From contig RKRR01000106.1 in assembly GCA_007571305.1 (NCBI GenBank), positions 1 through 32,499 on the forward strand: 32,499 nt of DNA. Reading direction: 5' to 3'. A model generated the notes under the pieces. It ran no database searches. It was not told the DNA's origin and worked only from the letters and a program-made list of their open reading frames with translations. This document shows positions 8,546-16,204 of the stretch, piece after piece. Each line of letters starts with the position of its first letter. The stretch's first letter is position 1. Made by a program: the position numbers and the translations under genes. This DNA comes from Candidatus Poribacteria bacterium. GTDB lineage: Bacteria > Poribacteria > WGA-4E > WGA-3G.

Positions 8546-9178
8546 ATGTATAAAATTTTGACAGTCAAGCCTTTCATATATAACCTTACAATTTTCGCTC
8601 TCCTCGTTGGTATCACAATTTTCAGCAGTTGCAGTTCCTCTAAACAGGTCACACGTGTTGATGCTGATACCACAATAGATCTGTCTGGGCGTTGGAACGA
8701 TACCGATTCCCGCATGGTCGCCGATGACATTATTCAGGATTGCCTAACACACCCTTGGATCAATGATCACGGTATAAACACCGGTGGAAAACCGGTTGTG
8801 ATTGTCGGAGGGATCCGCAACAAGAGTATGGAACATATCCCTGTCGCTACGTTTATAACCGACATCGAACGTGCCTTCATCAACTCTGGAAAAGTGCGGA
8901 CTGTCTCAAGTTCAAGTGAGCGCGGCGAAATTCGGGAAGAACGTGCCGACCAAGGCGAATTTGCCGCACTCGAGACCGTTAAAAGGATGGGACGCGAACT
9001 CGGTGCCGATTACATGATGACAGGCGAAATCAATACCATTGAAGACCGTGAAGGCGGAGACCAAGTCATCTTTTATCAAACAGATCTTACGTTGACAAAC
9101 ATCGAAACCAACGAGAAGATTTGGATCGGTAACAAGAAAATCAAAAAGTTTGTCGGACGTGACAAGTTTAAGATGTAG
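8546..9178 (+). CDS. LpoB-like outer-membrane lipoprotein (penicillin-binding protein activator family)
   Basis: A 210-residue lipoprotein. Signal segment at residues 9-28, then a lipobox-like 'IFSSC' with Cys29 as the lipidated residue. The mature part carries 'DLSGRWNDTDSRMVADD', 'GGKPVVIVGGIRNKS' and 'GADYMMTGEI', which are typical of the LpoB/COG3417 group. In E. coli LpoB reaches through the peptidoglycan to activate PBP1b; this protein need not do the same, since the family is broad. A good ribosome site (AAAGGAG) precedes the ATG. The next gene is a second lipoprotein with its ATG about 88 bases downstream; this pairing supports a cell-envelope job. No penicillin-binding protein is nearby. 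Confidence 0.8.
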   Translation: MYKILTVKPFIYNLTIFALLVGITIFSSCSSSKQVTRVDADTTIDLSGRWNDTDSRMVADDIIQDCLTHPWINDHGINTGGKPVVIVGGIRNKSMEHIPVATFITDIERAFINSGKVRTVSSSSERGEIREERADQGEFAALETVKRMGRELGADYMMTGEINTIEDREGGDQVIFYQTDLTLTNIETNEKIWIGNKKIKKFVGRDKFKM

Positions 9179-9265
9179 ACGAGGACTACGCGTGCTGTCT
9201 GTTTGAACTCGCGTCGGCAGGTCTTCATATCTATCCACTATTATTGGCTCATATCCAAGAAACCG

Positions 9266-10603
9266 ATGATAAAAAAAATACTCCCCTTCCTGTTCATTAC
9301 TTGCCTGATAATCGGATGTGGCGGTTACAAGATGCAAGACCTCCAAACTGCATTGGAGGCGGGGGAACCAGAAAAAGCCTATACGAATCTTCAGAAAAAT
9401 GCACCGAAAAAGTCTGACATTCCGTTTCTGTTTGAATTAGGATTGGTTGCCCATTACGCCAACTATTTTCCAGAAAGCAACGCCGCGTTCGATCAAGCTG
9501 GAGCTATCGCTGAGGACCGTTATACCAAAAGTCTTTCAAAAGAAGCAGGCTCATTGGTTACCTCCGACAAATTACGCCCATATTCCGGGACCAGATATGA
9601 ACGGCTTCTGAGCCACTATTATCGGGCACTCAATTATGTCTACCAAGGCCAATTAGACGGGGCATTGGTAGAATGCCGCCGTGCCACGGCTCTCATCAAC
9701 TATTTTAAGGGTGAAGACGAAAATTACGATTTCTTCGGAGCGGATTTTCTCGCATACCTGTCCGGTGTTCTCTTTGAAGCCACTGGTGAATGGAACGACG
9801 CTTATATCTCTTATAAACAGGCTGCAGAATACTACCGAAACGCAGGGGCGAAAACCGGTGTAGAGATGCCTGAGGACATCGGTCATTCCCTGGTAAGGCT
9901 GGCGCGTAAACTCGGTTTCATTGATGAGTTTGAACGTTATCAGGAACAGTACGGCGAATTTTCCAAGCGTCCAGCAAACACCGGCGAACTGATTCTTTTT
10001 TATGAAAGCGGCTACGTCCCATCCAAAAGCGAAGAGTCTCTGACATTTCCAATCCTAAAAAAAGACGACGTGAACGATAAAAAGTTTGTGCCGACACTTA
10101 TGGGACGGCAAGGAAAGGTTTATAAGGATATCGAGTTAGAATATCTCTTGCGTGTTGCGATCCCGACGATTGACTCCAATCGCCCTCTCCTCTCAGGGAT
10201 CGCAGTTGCAACCGGAGCGGCAAAAGCAAACGGCGTGCTTGTAGGAGATGTAGAGAACATCGCAATAGAAACCTTCAATGCCCAGCGTACTGGGATTCTT
10301 CTGCGAACCTTAGTTCGAGCAGTAAGTAAATATTTGATCTACCGAAAAGCAAACAAGGAAAATGAAGCCTTAGGGCTGCTTGTGAACCTTGCCGGTGTCG
10401 TAACGGAACAGGCGGATAAGCGGTCATGGCAAACGCTCCCGAATCAAATTTTTATGGTGCGGATGCCATTACCCGCGGGCACCTACACACTCAATCTCTC
10501 CTTTTTAGGTGAGAATGGGCGGGTTCGAGGACAAGATTCCGTGCCAGATATCAAGATTAATCCGAATCGGATAACTTTTTGGAATCACCGAACATATTTT
10601 TAA
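9266..10603 (+). CDS. Lipoprotein with TPR-like helical region, COG3014-like
   Basis: A lipoprotein of 445 residues if it starts at the ATG at 9266 (MIKKILPFLF), which gives a clean signal peptide ending in the lipobox 'LIIGC'. An upstream start at 9203 would add 21 residues before the signal and is unlikely. After the Cys comes a helical region of about 200 residues with TPR-like periodicity (LQTALEAGEPEKAYTNLQ, HYYRALNYVYQGQLDGALVE, GEWNDAYISYKQAAEYY), then a mixed region and a C-terminal beta-rich part. I believe this is the uncharacterised COG3014-type lipoprotein that often accompanies LpoB-like genes; that is from memory and not certain. Function unknown, probably in cell-envelope assembly together with the gene before it. 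Confidence 0.65.
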   Translation: MIKKILPFLFITCLIIGCGGYKMQDLQTALEAGEPEKAYTNLQKNAPKKSDIPFLFELGLVAHYANYFPESNAAFDQAGAIAEDRYTKSLSKEAGSLVTSDKLRPYSGTRYERLLSHYYRALNYVYQGQLDGALVECRRATALINYFKGEDENYDFFGADFLAYLSGVLFEATGEWNDAYISYKQAAEYYRNAGAKTGVEMPEDIGHSLVRLARKLGFIDEFERYQEQYGEFSKRPANTGELILFYESGYVPSKSEESLTFPILKKDDVNDKKFVPTLMGRQGKVYKDIELEYLLRVAIPTIDSNRPLLSGIAVATGAAKANGVLVGDVENIAIETFNAQRTGILLRTLVRAVSKYLIYRKANKENEALGLLVNLAGVVTEQADKRSWQTLPNQIFMVRMPLPAGTYTLNLSFLGENGRVRGQDSVPDIKINPNRITFWNHRTYF

Positions 10604-10679
10604 TGTTACCTTACGGGAGAAGGGGAAACCCCATCTGTGTAGCCAGAGGCTCATCAATTATAGTAAAATCCGAAAACAG

Positions 10680-10745
10680 GTTCACACGTGTAGCATAGCC
10701 TGTTAGGCGGTGCCAGTCAGAACAGATAACTTCAGAGTTCACACG
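10680..10745. repeat. Repeat core flanked by 9-bp direct repeats
   Basis: The segment 10690-10713 is a copy of the 24-bp core also found in the MITEs of this window (GTAGCATA, then CCTGTTAGG, then GTGC). It sits between two direct copies of GTTCACACG (10680-10688 and 10737-10745), as a target duplication would look. No clear terminal inverted repeat is left. Confidence 0.5.
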
Positions 10746-10787
10746 ACCCGATGAGTGTATAAGTCATTACGGAATCTACTATAAAAA

Positions 10788-11948
10788 ATGCAACGTATCT
10801 ATTTAGACTACAATGCTACAACACCACTCCATCCCGAAGTCAGGGACGCAATAATGCCGTATTTCACCGAGGCATTCGGTAACGGTTCCAGTATCCACGC
10901 TTACGGACGCGAAGCACGTACTGCTATTGACACCGCTCGTGAGCAGGTCGCCGATCTTATTGGTGCGAAAAGTCCGAGTGAGATTGTTTTCACCGGCAGC
11001 GGCACCGAAGCAGATAACCACGCCATTAAGGGGTTGACCGAACTACAAAAAAGCCGGGGCAAGGGCAACCATATCATCACTTCCTCTGTGGAGCATCACG
11101 CAGTCTTGCATACCTGCCAATATTTGGAGCAACGTGGGTTTGAGGTAACCTATCTCCCTGTAGATAGATACGGACGGATACGTATTGAACAACTACGTGC
11201 AGTAATCCGTGATACGACAGTCCTGATCTCTATCATGCACGTCAACAACGAGAACGGCACCGTCCAACCCCTTGAAGAGATATGTGAGATCGCGCAGGCA
11301 CATGAGATTCCCTTCCACACCGATGCTGTGCAATCGGTTGGCAAATTGGAGATGAACGTTCAAGAACTCGGTGTGAACCTCCTCACGTTTTCCGGACATA
11401 AGATCTACGCACCCAAAGGGATTGGTGTCCTCTATATCCGTCGCGGTACACGACTGGCAAACCTTGTTCACGGGGGGGCACATGAACGCAACCGACGCGC
11501 CGGATCTGAAAACGTCCCTGCTATTGTCGGGTTAGGCATTGCCGCGGATCTTGCGAAACAGGAGCAGGACACCTATGCACAGCATCTCGCCGCTTTAACG
11601 CAAAGACTTCGCAAAGGCCTGGATGCGCACATTGATCGCCTGCACTATAATGGACATCCCCACCATTGCGCTCCCGGTACACTCAATGTTTCCTTCGAAT
11701 CGGTGGAGGGTGAAAGCCTCATCTTACGTTTGGACATGGAAGGCATCTGTGTCTCAACGGGTTCTGCGTGTACCTCCGGTTCTATGGAACCATCACACGT
11801 GCTTGCCGCGCTCGGCTTACCTCCTCGTTTGGCGCAAGGCACAGTCCGCTTTTCTCTGGGTAGGAACACAACCGAAGCTGAGATTGACACAGTCATCGCC
11901 AAATTACCGAAGGTCATCCAGCAAATGCGCGCGCTCTATAGAGGGTAG
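10788..11948 (+). CDS. iscS: Cysteine desulfurase, IscS/NifS family
   Basis: PLP enzyme that takes sulfur from cysteine for Fe-S clusters and tRNA thiolation. 386 residues. N-terminus 'YLDYNATTPLHPEV', 'GSGTEADNHAIKG', 'HVNNENGTVQP', 'HTDAVQSVGK', PLP lysine 205 in 'FSGHKIYAPKG', 'ERNRRAGSENVPAIVG', and the persulfide-carrying Cys328 in 'STGSACTSGSMEPSHVL', whose long loop marks group I (IscS/NifS) enzymes. The ATG follows an AT-rich stretch with no strong ribosome site. No IscR, IscU or mnmA partner is adjacent, so it may serve thiolation or assembly genes elsewhere. The symbol is by family. Confidence 0.92.
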   Translation: MQRIYLDYNATTPLHPEVRDAIMPYFTEAFGNGSSIHAYGREARTAIDTAREQVADLIGAKSPSEIVFTGSGTEADNHAIKGLTELQKSRGKGNHIITSSVEHHAVLHTCQYLEQRGFEVTYLPVDRYGRIRIEQLRAVIRDTTVLISIMHVNNENGTVQPLEEICEIAQAHEIPFHTDAVQSVGKLEMNVQELGVNLLTFSGHKIYAPKGIGVLYIRRGTRLANLVHGGAHERNRRAGSENVPAIVGLGIAADLAKQEQDTYAQHLAALTQRLRKGLDAHIDRLHYNGHPHHCAPGTLNVSFESVEGESLILRLDMEGICVSTGSACTSGSMEPSHVLAALGLPPRLAQGTVRFSLGRNTTEAEIDTVIAKLPKVIQQMRALYRG

Positions 11949-11975
11949 ACTTTCTGTTTTCACCCGACTAAGGTA

Positions 11976-12134
11976 ACCCAAGTTGCTAGTGATGTAGCAT
12001 AACCTGTTAGGTTGTGCATCTTCGCACGCAGGAGACCCACGGTTTCCTACATTACGAACTGCTGCGGATCCTGAACGTTTTTGAATGAAAAATAGCAGAT
12101 GAACCTCTAAAATTGTGTCCGTAGCAACTTGGGT
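11976..12134. mobile_element. 159-bp MITE, copy 1 (with target duplication)
   Basis: Ends are perfect inverted repeats: ACCCAAGTTGCTA at 11976-11988 and its complement at 12122-12134. Directly outside lies the 7-bp duplication TAAGGTA (11969-11975 and 12135-12141). No reading frame. Inside are the shared core (11994-12017) and a C-rich right half. Copies 2 (14070-14228) and 3 (23371-23529) are also exactly 159 bp. Confidence 0.85.
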
Positions 12135-12136
12135 TA

Positions 12137-12329
12137 AGGTAGGCGCGGTTTCCAACCGCACTGAGTCCTAACGCGTCACACCCACTTCGATATTTTCCCA
12201 CAGCACTATCACATACCTGAAGAAATACCGAAATAGCCCGCTTTTGTGCATCCGAAAAGACAACTGCCCCTTTTCGTGCAGTTTAACCCCATAATCACAA
12301 AGATTACCATAAATTCAGCACTTTTTGCA
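12137..12329. other. Intergenic leader region upstream of the first DUF4159 gene
   Basis: No gene seen. A REP-like hairpin GCGGTT-TCC-AACCGC lies at 12145-12159. The rest, before the sigma54 site, shows no clear inverted repeat. Binding sites for a sigma54 activator would be expected here, but I cannot name one. Confidence 0.4.
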
Positions 12330-12346
12330 TTGGCACAAGAATTGCA
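12330..12346 (+). promoter_or_regulatory. Sigma54 (-24/-12) promoter of the first DUF4159 gene
   Basis: TTGGCACAAGAATTGCA: the -24 GG (12332-12333) and -12 GC (12344-12345) are separated by exactly 10 bases. It matches the YTGGCACGRNNNTTGCW consensus at all defined positions but one. The start codon lies 45 bases downstream. The second paralogue has an independent site at the same relative place. Confidence 0.8.
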
Positions 12347-12390
12347 CGTATCTCCACACCAACCCTTTTGTTTTTCGGCAGGAAAGATAA

Positions 12391-13860
12391 ATGCGGAAAA
12401 AAATAACCTCAGGTGCTCTTGCGATCTCGTTGGCGTTTCACATCGTCATCGCAATTGTTGCTGGACTCTATCTGTTGGTGCAAACCGCGCAGTTTAAAGA
12501 TCTAATAGGTATCGAAATTCTTCATTCTGAGGAACTACCGAAGCCTAAAGTGGGAAAATTCGTCGTGAAACCTATCACCAAACCGACAGTTCCAAGACAA
12601 AAAACTGTTGTCGGACAGATCGAAGTGCAACCTCGCGTAACCACTTTATTTTTTCACAAGCCAAATTTTCGTCCCCAGACAGCACTCGAATTTTCAAGCC
12701 AAGTCATGAAAGTAAAGCCACCAAGGGAGTCGAACGTACCGAAAGTGGTTACACCAAATCCAGCAATACAGACGGATGTAATACATGTCGATTTGTTGAT
12801 GTTAGAGGCTCCGAATGCTTTGGCGTTCTCTGCTCCCGTGGTAACAGCTCCTTCCGCTCGAATGAGGAAGGTCACCCGTGGTATCGTAGGACAGTTGAAG
12901 GTCACTCATGAACGCTTACCGGGTCTTGCAATGGTCAAACACGTCGGTGCCGCCCGCGACGCGCTCGGCGATGTCGTCGAGAACATTACGCTTTCCAAGT
13001 ATATTGTCCCACCCCTTCCGAAAGGCGAACCGGGTGGGCGTGTCATCGGTAGAGGTAAGGACATCCGAGGTGTTCTCCGTTTTGTCCGGGTACGGCACGA
13101 TCTTTCTGACTGGTGGGCTGATGCTTCTGCTCTCAATGCATTGACCCAATGGCTCAACGAGCGGACCAAAATCAAAACCGATATGAATGTTGAAGGGGGC
13201 GCGGTGAAACTCAACGACGCGAACCTTTTCAATACACCCCTCGCCTTTATGACAGGGCATGATCCGACACTCATCCGTTCTCGAAAAATCTTTGGATGGA
13301 ACTACGGTACCGGTAAAATAGACGGTCGTCTCAGCGAGTCTGAAGCCGCTGGTATGCGTCGCTATCTCGTTGAAAAAGGTGGGTTCCTCGTCTTTGATGA
13401 CTGCGGCGTGAATGCTCCAGCCCAGGCAATGGTTCGCCTCTTCCTCTCACAGATGCGTTACGTCATGCCTGAATACCACGTCGAGCGGATATCCAACACC
13501 CACGAAGTCTATCATAACTTCTACACGATGGGGGGTCCCCCTGTCGGATACGACATCTTTTGGTGGGGCACGCGTCCACCCAAACGGAACTACCTCGAAG
13601 GGATCTCTGTCGGTGAGAAATTATCGGTTATCGTTGTCCGCCGTGATTACATGTGTGCGATGGAGACCGTCAGCTACCCGACGCGGAGTGTCCACTATTC
13701 CCCAGGGGTCTACCGTTTCATGACGAACGTTGTCGTGTATGCGTTGACACACGGATCGATTTCCGATTACTCCGGCTATGTTCCTGAGTCCGCGCTCACC
13801 AAGAGAGCACTCCCCAAGCAGGCACCAGCCGCTGCGAAGATCGGTGGTTTTGAGGAGTGA
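12391..13860 (+). CDS. Membrane-anchored DUF4159 protein, paralogue A
   Basis: 489 residues. Residues 9-30 form one hydrophobic anchor. Next comes a Pro/Lys/Val-rich stretch ('PKPKVGKFVVKP') and a low-complexity linker to about residue 220, reminiscent of TonB-type periplasmic stems. The C-terminal half (about 225-460) is a DUF4159 domain: 'RVRHDLSDWWADASALNAL', 'RYLVEKGGFLVFDDCG', 'YDIFWWGTRPPKRNYLEG', 'HYSPGVYRF'. This domain is related to glutamine-amidotransferase-like folds and has no known reaction. N-in, C-out topology is inferred. A sigma54 promoter lies 45 bases upstream, and AGGAAAG serves as ribosome site. The next gene downstream is a full paralogue. Function unknown. Confidence 0.82.
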   Translation: MRKKITSGALAISLAFHIVIAIVAGLYLLVQTAQFKDLIGIEILHSEELPKPKVGKFVVKPITKPTVPRQKTVVGQIEVQPRVTTLFFHKPNFRPQTALEFSSQVMKVKPPRESNVPKVVTPNPAIQTDVIHVDLLMLEAPNALAFSAPVVTAPSARMRKVTRGIVGQLKVTHERLPGLAMVKHVGAARDALGDVVENITLSKYIVPPLPKGEPGGRVIGRGKDIRGVLRFVRVRHDLSDWWADASALNALTQWLNERTKIKTDMNVEGGAVKLNDANLFNTPLAFMTGHDPTLIRSRKIFGWNYGTGKIDGRLSESEAAGMRRYLVEKGGFLVFDDCGVNAPAQAMVRLFLSQMRYVMPEYHVERISNTHEVYHNFYTMGGPPVGYDIFWWGTRPPKRNYLEGISVGEKLSVIVVRRDYMCAMETVSYPTRSVHYSPGVYRFMTNVVVYALTHGSISDYSGYVPESALTKRALPKQAPAAAKIGGFEE

Positions 13861-13959
13861 TTTGTTCGGTTGACTTGTTCAACCCAACTTACCTTCCTCA
13901 TTCTCAGATGTGAACATTGCTCCATGAGAGAACCACGTGCTTCGCTATCAGAGGGATCT
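13861..13959 (+). repeat. Duplicated 3' flank of the DUF4159 gene, copy A
   Basis: About 100 bases after the stop are nearly the same as those after paralogue B (15910-16008), including the hairpin GGTTGA-CTTGT-TCAACC (13868-13884). Similarity stops abruptly after GGATCT. This marks one edge of the tandem duplication and may hold a shared 3'-end structure. Confidence 0.75.
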
Positions 13960-14069
13960 TGTCACCTCTCCCCATTTTTTCCAAGTGTTGTGGTGAAAGG
14001 TTTGGGGCACCAGTTATTGACTGCCTTTCTCCCGACAAACCTAAGGACATCAACTGCATTCCACACATA

Positions 14070-14228
14070 ACCCAAGTTACCAGTGATGTAGCATAGCCTG
14101 TTAGGCTGTGCCTCTTCGCACGCAGGAGACCCACGGTTTCCTATATTACGAACTGCTGTGGATCCTGAAGGTTTTTCACTGAAACATAGCAGATGCATCT
14201 CTAAAATTGTGTCCGTAGCAACTTGGGT
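14070..14228. mobile_element. 159-bp MITE, copy 2 (with perfect 8-bp target duplication)
   Basis: Inverted ends ACCCAAGTTACCA (14070-14082) and TAGCAACTTGGGT (14216-14228) match at 11 of 13. The flanks are the 8-bp duplication CACACATA (14062-14069 and 14229-14236). It sits between the two DUF4159 genes and carries no reading frame. It is highly similar to copy 1 through most of its length. Confidence 0.88.
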
Positions 14229-14236
14229 CACACATA

Positions 14237-14377
14237 ACAAAAAGTCGAGGTAAGTGACGCTTGTAGAAGAGTTGAAAGCATATCCTTTTCGATCAGTTTA
14301 AAAACACGGTTGTTCATTGTTTGGACATGGTGCCACGTTGAATCTACGCATTTCTCGCCAACTCGACGTATTTAGCA
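14237..14377. other. Intergenic leader region upstream of the second DUF4159 gene
   Basis: No gene seen. It lies between MITE copy 2 and the sigma54 site; similarity to the leader of paralogue A is limited to the promoter zone. It could hold enhancer sites for a sigma54 activator, but no clear palindrome stands out. Confidence 0.35.
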
Positions 14378-14394
14378 CTGGCACGAAAATTGCT
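14378..14394 (+). promoter_or_regulatory. Sigma54 (-24/-12) promoter of the second DUF4159 gene, full consensus
   Basis: CTGGCACGAAAATTGCT fits YTGGCACGRNNNTTGCW at every defined position, with GG (14380-14381) and GC (14392-14393) 10 bases apart. The ATG is 46 bases downstream. It is the best match in the window. Confidence 0.85.
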
Positions 14395-14439
14395 GCTATC
14401 TCTTATATCAAAATTTTTACGTTTCGAAGGTAAAGGCAA

Positions 14440-15909
14440 ATGAACGCAAAAGTAACCTCACAGGCTTTAATGATTGCATTGATATGTCACGCTATTATCG
14501 CCTTTGTTGTCGGAATTTATCTGATCGGACAGACAAGAGAGTTTAAAGATTTAATAGGTATCGAAATCCTCCAACCGAAGAAACGACCGAAGCCTAAGGT
14601 GACAACGTATGTCGTGAAACCTGATGCTAAGCCGACCGCCCTAATGCAAAACACTGTCATGGAACAGATTCAGGTGCAACCCCGTGTAGAGACTATATTT
14701 CTCCGCGAGCCTCGGTTCCGACCACAGACGGTTCTCAAATTTTCAAGGCAACCCGTCAAAGTAAAGCCACCGACAGATGTGAACGTGCCAACAGTCGTCA
14801 CCTTGAATCCGAGGGCACCAATAGGTCTGATACCCGGTGACTTGCTGGTGTTAGAGGCTCCCGATGCTTTGGCATTCTCTGCCCCTGTGGTCACAACCCC
14901 TCCCGATTTAACGAGAAACGTCAGCCGCGGCATTGTAGGACAGCTAGAAACCTCTCTTGAACACACCCTGGGTTTTGCTATGATTGAGAACGTCGGTGCC
15001 GCACCCGATGCACTTGACGAGGTCGTTGAAAAGGTTACGCTTTCCAAGTATACTGTTCCACCGCTGCCTAAGGGGGAACCCGGTGGACGCGTGATTGGCA
15101 AAGGTAGAGACATCCAAGGTGTCCTTCGTTTCACACGCATCCGACACACCCTCTCTGACTGGTGGGCTGATGCTTCTGCTCTCAATGCATTGACCCAATG
15201 GCTCAATGAACGCACGAAAATTAAAGCTGATATGAACGTTGAAGGGGGCGCATTGAAACTCACCGATGCCAGCCTCTTCAAAACGCCTCTCGTTTTTCTG
15301 ACGGGGCATGATCCAGCAGTTGTCCGTTCTCGCGATCTCCACCGGAAAAATTATGGGGCTGGTAGAATAGATGGTCGTTTCTCTGATAACGAAGCAGCAG
15401 GACTGCGGCGTTATCTCGTTGAAAAGGGCGGATTCCTCGTCTTTGATGACTGCGGTGTAGAGGCTCCCGCGCAGGCGATGGTTCGCCTCTTCCTGGCGCA
15501 GATGCGCTACGTTATGCCTGAATATCACATTGAGCGGATTTCCAACAATCACGAGGTCTATAACAACTTCTATGGAATGGGAGGACCGCCAATCGGATAC
15601 GACATCTTTTGGTGGGGCACGCGTCCACCCAAACGGAACTACCTCGAAGGGATCTCTGTCGGTGAGAAATTATCGGTTATTGTTATCCGTCGTGATTACA
15701 TGTGCGCGATGGAGACCGTCAGCCTCCCAGTCCGTAGTGTTCACTATTCACCGGGCGTTTACCGTTTCATGACGAACGTTGTCGTGTATGCGTTGACACA
15801 CGGATCGATTTCCGATTACTCCGGCTATGTTCCTGAGTCTGCGCTCACCAAAAGAGCACTCCCGAAGCAGGCACCAGCCGCTGCGAAGATCGGTGGTTTT
15901 GAGGAGTGA
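14440..15909 (+). CDS. Membrane-anchored DUF4159 protein, paralogue B
   Basis: 489 residues, the same length as paralogue A, with the same plan: hydrophobic anchor near residues 9-30, Pro/Lys-rich stem ('RPKPKVTTYVVKPDAKP'), and a C-terminal DUF4159 domain ('RIRHTLSDWWADASALNAL', 'KGGFLVFDDCGVEAPAQAM', 'GTRPPKRNYLEGISVGEK'). By eye the N-terminal 220 residues are roughly half identical to A, while the C-terminal domain is nearly the same, with DNA blocks of 50-90 bases fully identical. It has its own sigma54 promoter and a weak AAGGTAAAGG ribosome site. The pair is a tandem duplication of about 2.05 kb. Role unknown; an envelope function under a sigma54-controlled condition is an inference. 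Confidence 0.82.
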   Translation: MNAKVTSQALMIALICHAIIAFVVGIYLIGQTREFKDLIGIEILQPKKRPKPKVTTYVVKPDAKPTALMQNTVMEQIQVQPRVETIFLREPRFRPQTVLKFSRQPVKVKPPTDVNVPTVVTLNPRAPIGLIPGDLLVLEAPDALAFSAPVVTTPPDLTRNVSRGIVGQLETSLEHTLGFAMIENVGAAPDALDEVVEKVTLSKYTVPPLPKGEPGGRVIGKGRDIQGVLRFTRIRHTLSDWWADASALNALTQWLNERTKIKADMNVEGGALKLTDASLFKTPLVFLTGHDPAVVRSRDLHRKNYGAGRIDGRFSDNEAAGLRRYLVEKGGFLVFDDCGVEAPAQAMVRLFLAQMRYVMPEYHIERISNNHEVYNNFYGMGGPPIGYDIFWWGTRPPKRNYLEGISVGEKLSVIVIRRDYMCAMETVSLPVRSVHYSPGVYRFMTNVVVYALTHGSISDYSGYVPESALTKRALPKQAPAAAKIGGFEE

Positions 15910-16008
15910 TTTGTTCGGTTGACTTGTTCAACCCAACTTACCTTCCCCATTCTCAGATGTGAACATTCCTCCGTGGGAGAACCACGTGCTTCGCTATCGG
16001 AAGGATCT
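15910..16008 (+). repeat. Duplicated 3' flank of the DUF4159 gene, copy B
   Basis: Counterpart of 13861-13959, with a few substitutions and the same hairpin at 15917-15933. It leads directly into the promoter of the next gene. Confidence 0.75.
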
Positions 16009-16012
16009 GTTC

Positions 16013-16041
16013 TTGACGGTTTTTGTCAAACATGCTATTAT
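16013..16041 (+). promoter_or_regulatory. Sigma70 promoter for the enolase-family/reductase pair
   Basis: TTGACG (16013-16018), 17-bp spacer, TATTAT (16036-16041): five of six in each hexamer. The -35 box is part of a short dyad, TTGAC-GGTTTTT-GTCAA, that could serve as an operator. The leader to the ATG is about 155 bases and shows no recognised riboswitch. Confidence 0.6.
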
Positions 16042-16204
16042 CGGCACAGAGGTGAGAGTTTTTAATGCTCTTTCTGCCTGCTGCTTCAGTATAGAAAAAT
16101 TTGATGAGATGCCGTGAGCAAGCAACAAAGGTGCTTGCTGACCTTAAGCGAGAAATGTTAAGCCATCAACCGCGTCGTTTCACATTTGGCACATAAGTAA
16201 AAAT

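Noticed and set aside
13870..14070. 66-codon plus-strand frame after DUF4159 paralogue A
   Set aside because: It lies in the duplicated 3' flank, and its counterpart after paralogue B does not keep the frame.
14670..15552. Two frames of about 200 codons antisense to DUF4159 paralogue B
   Set aside because: Shadows of a real gene; composition follows the complementary codons and no motif is seen.
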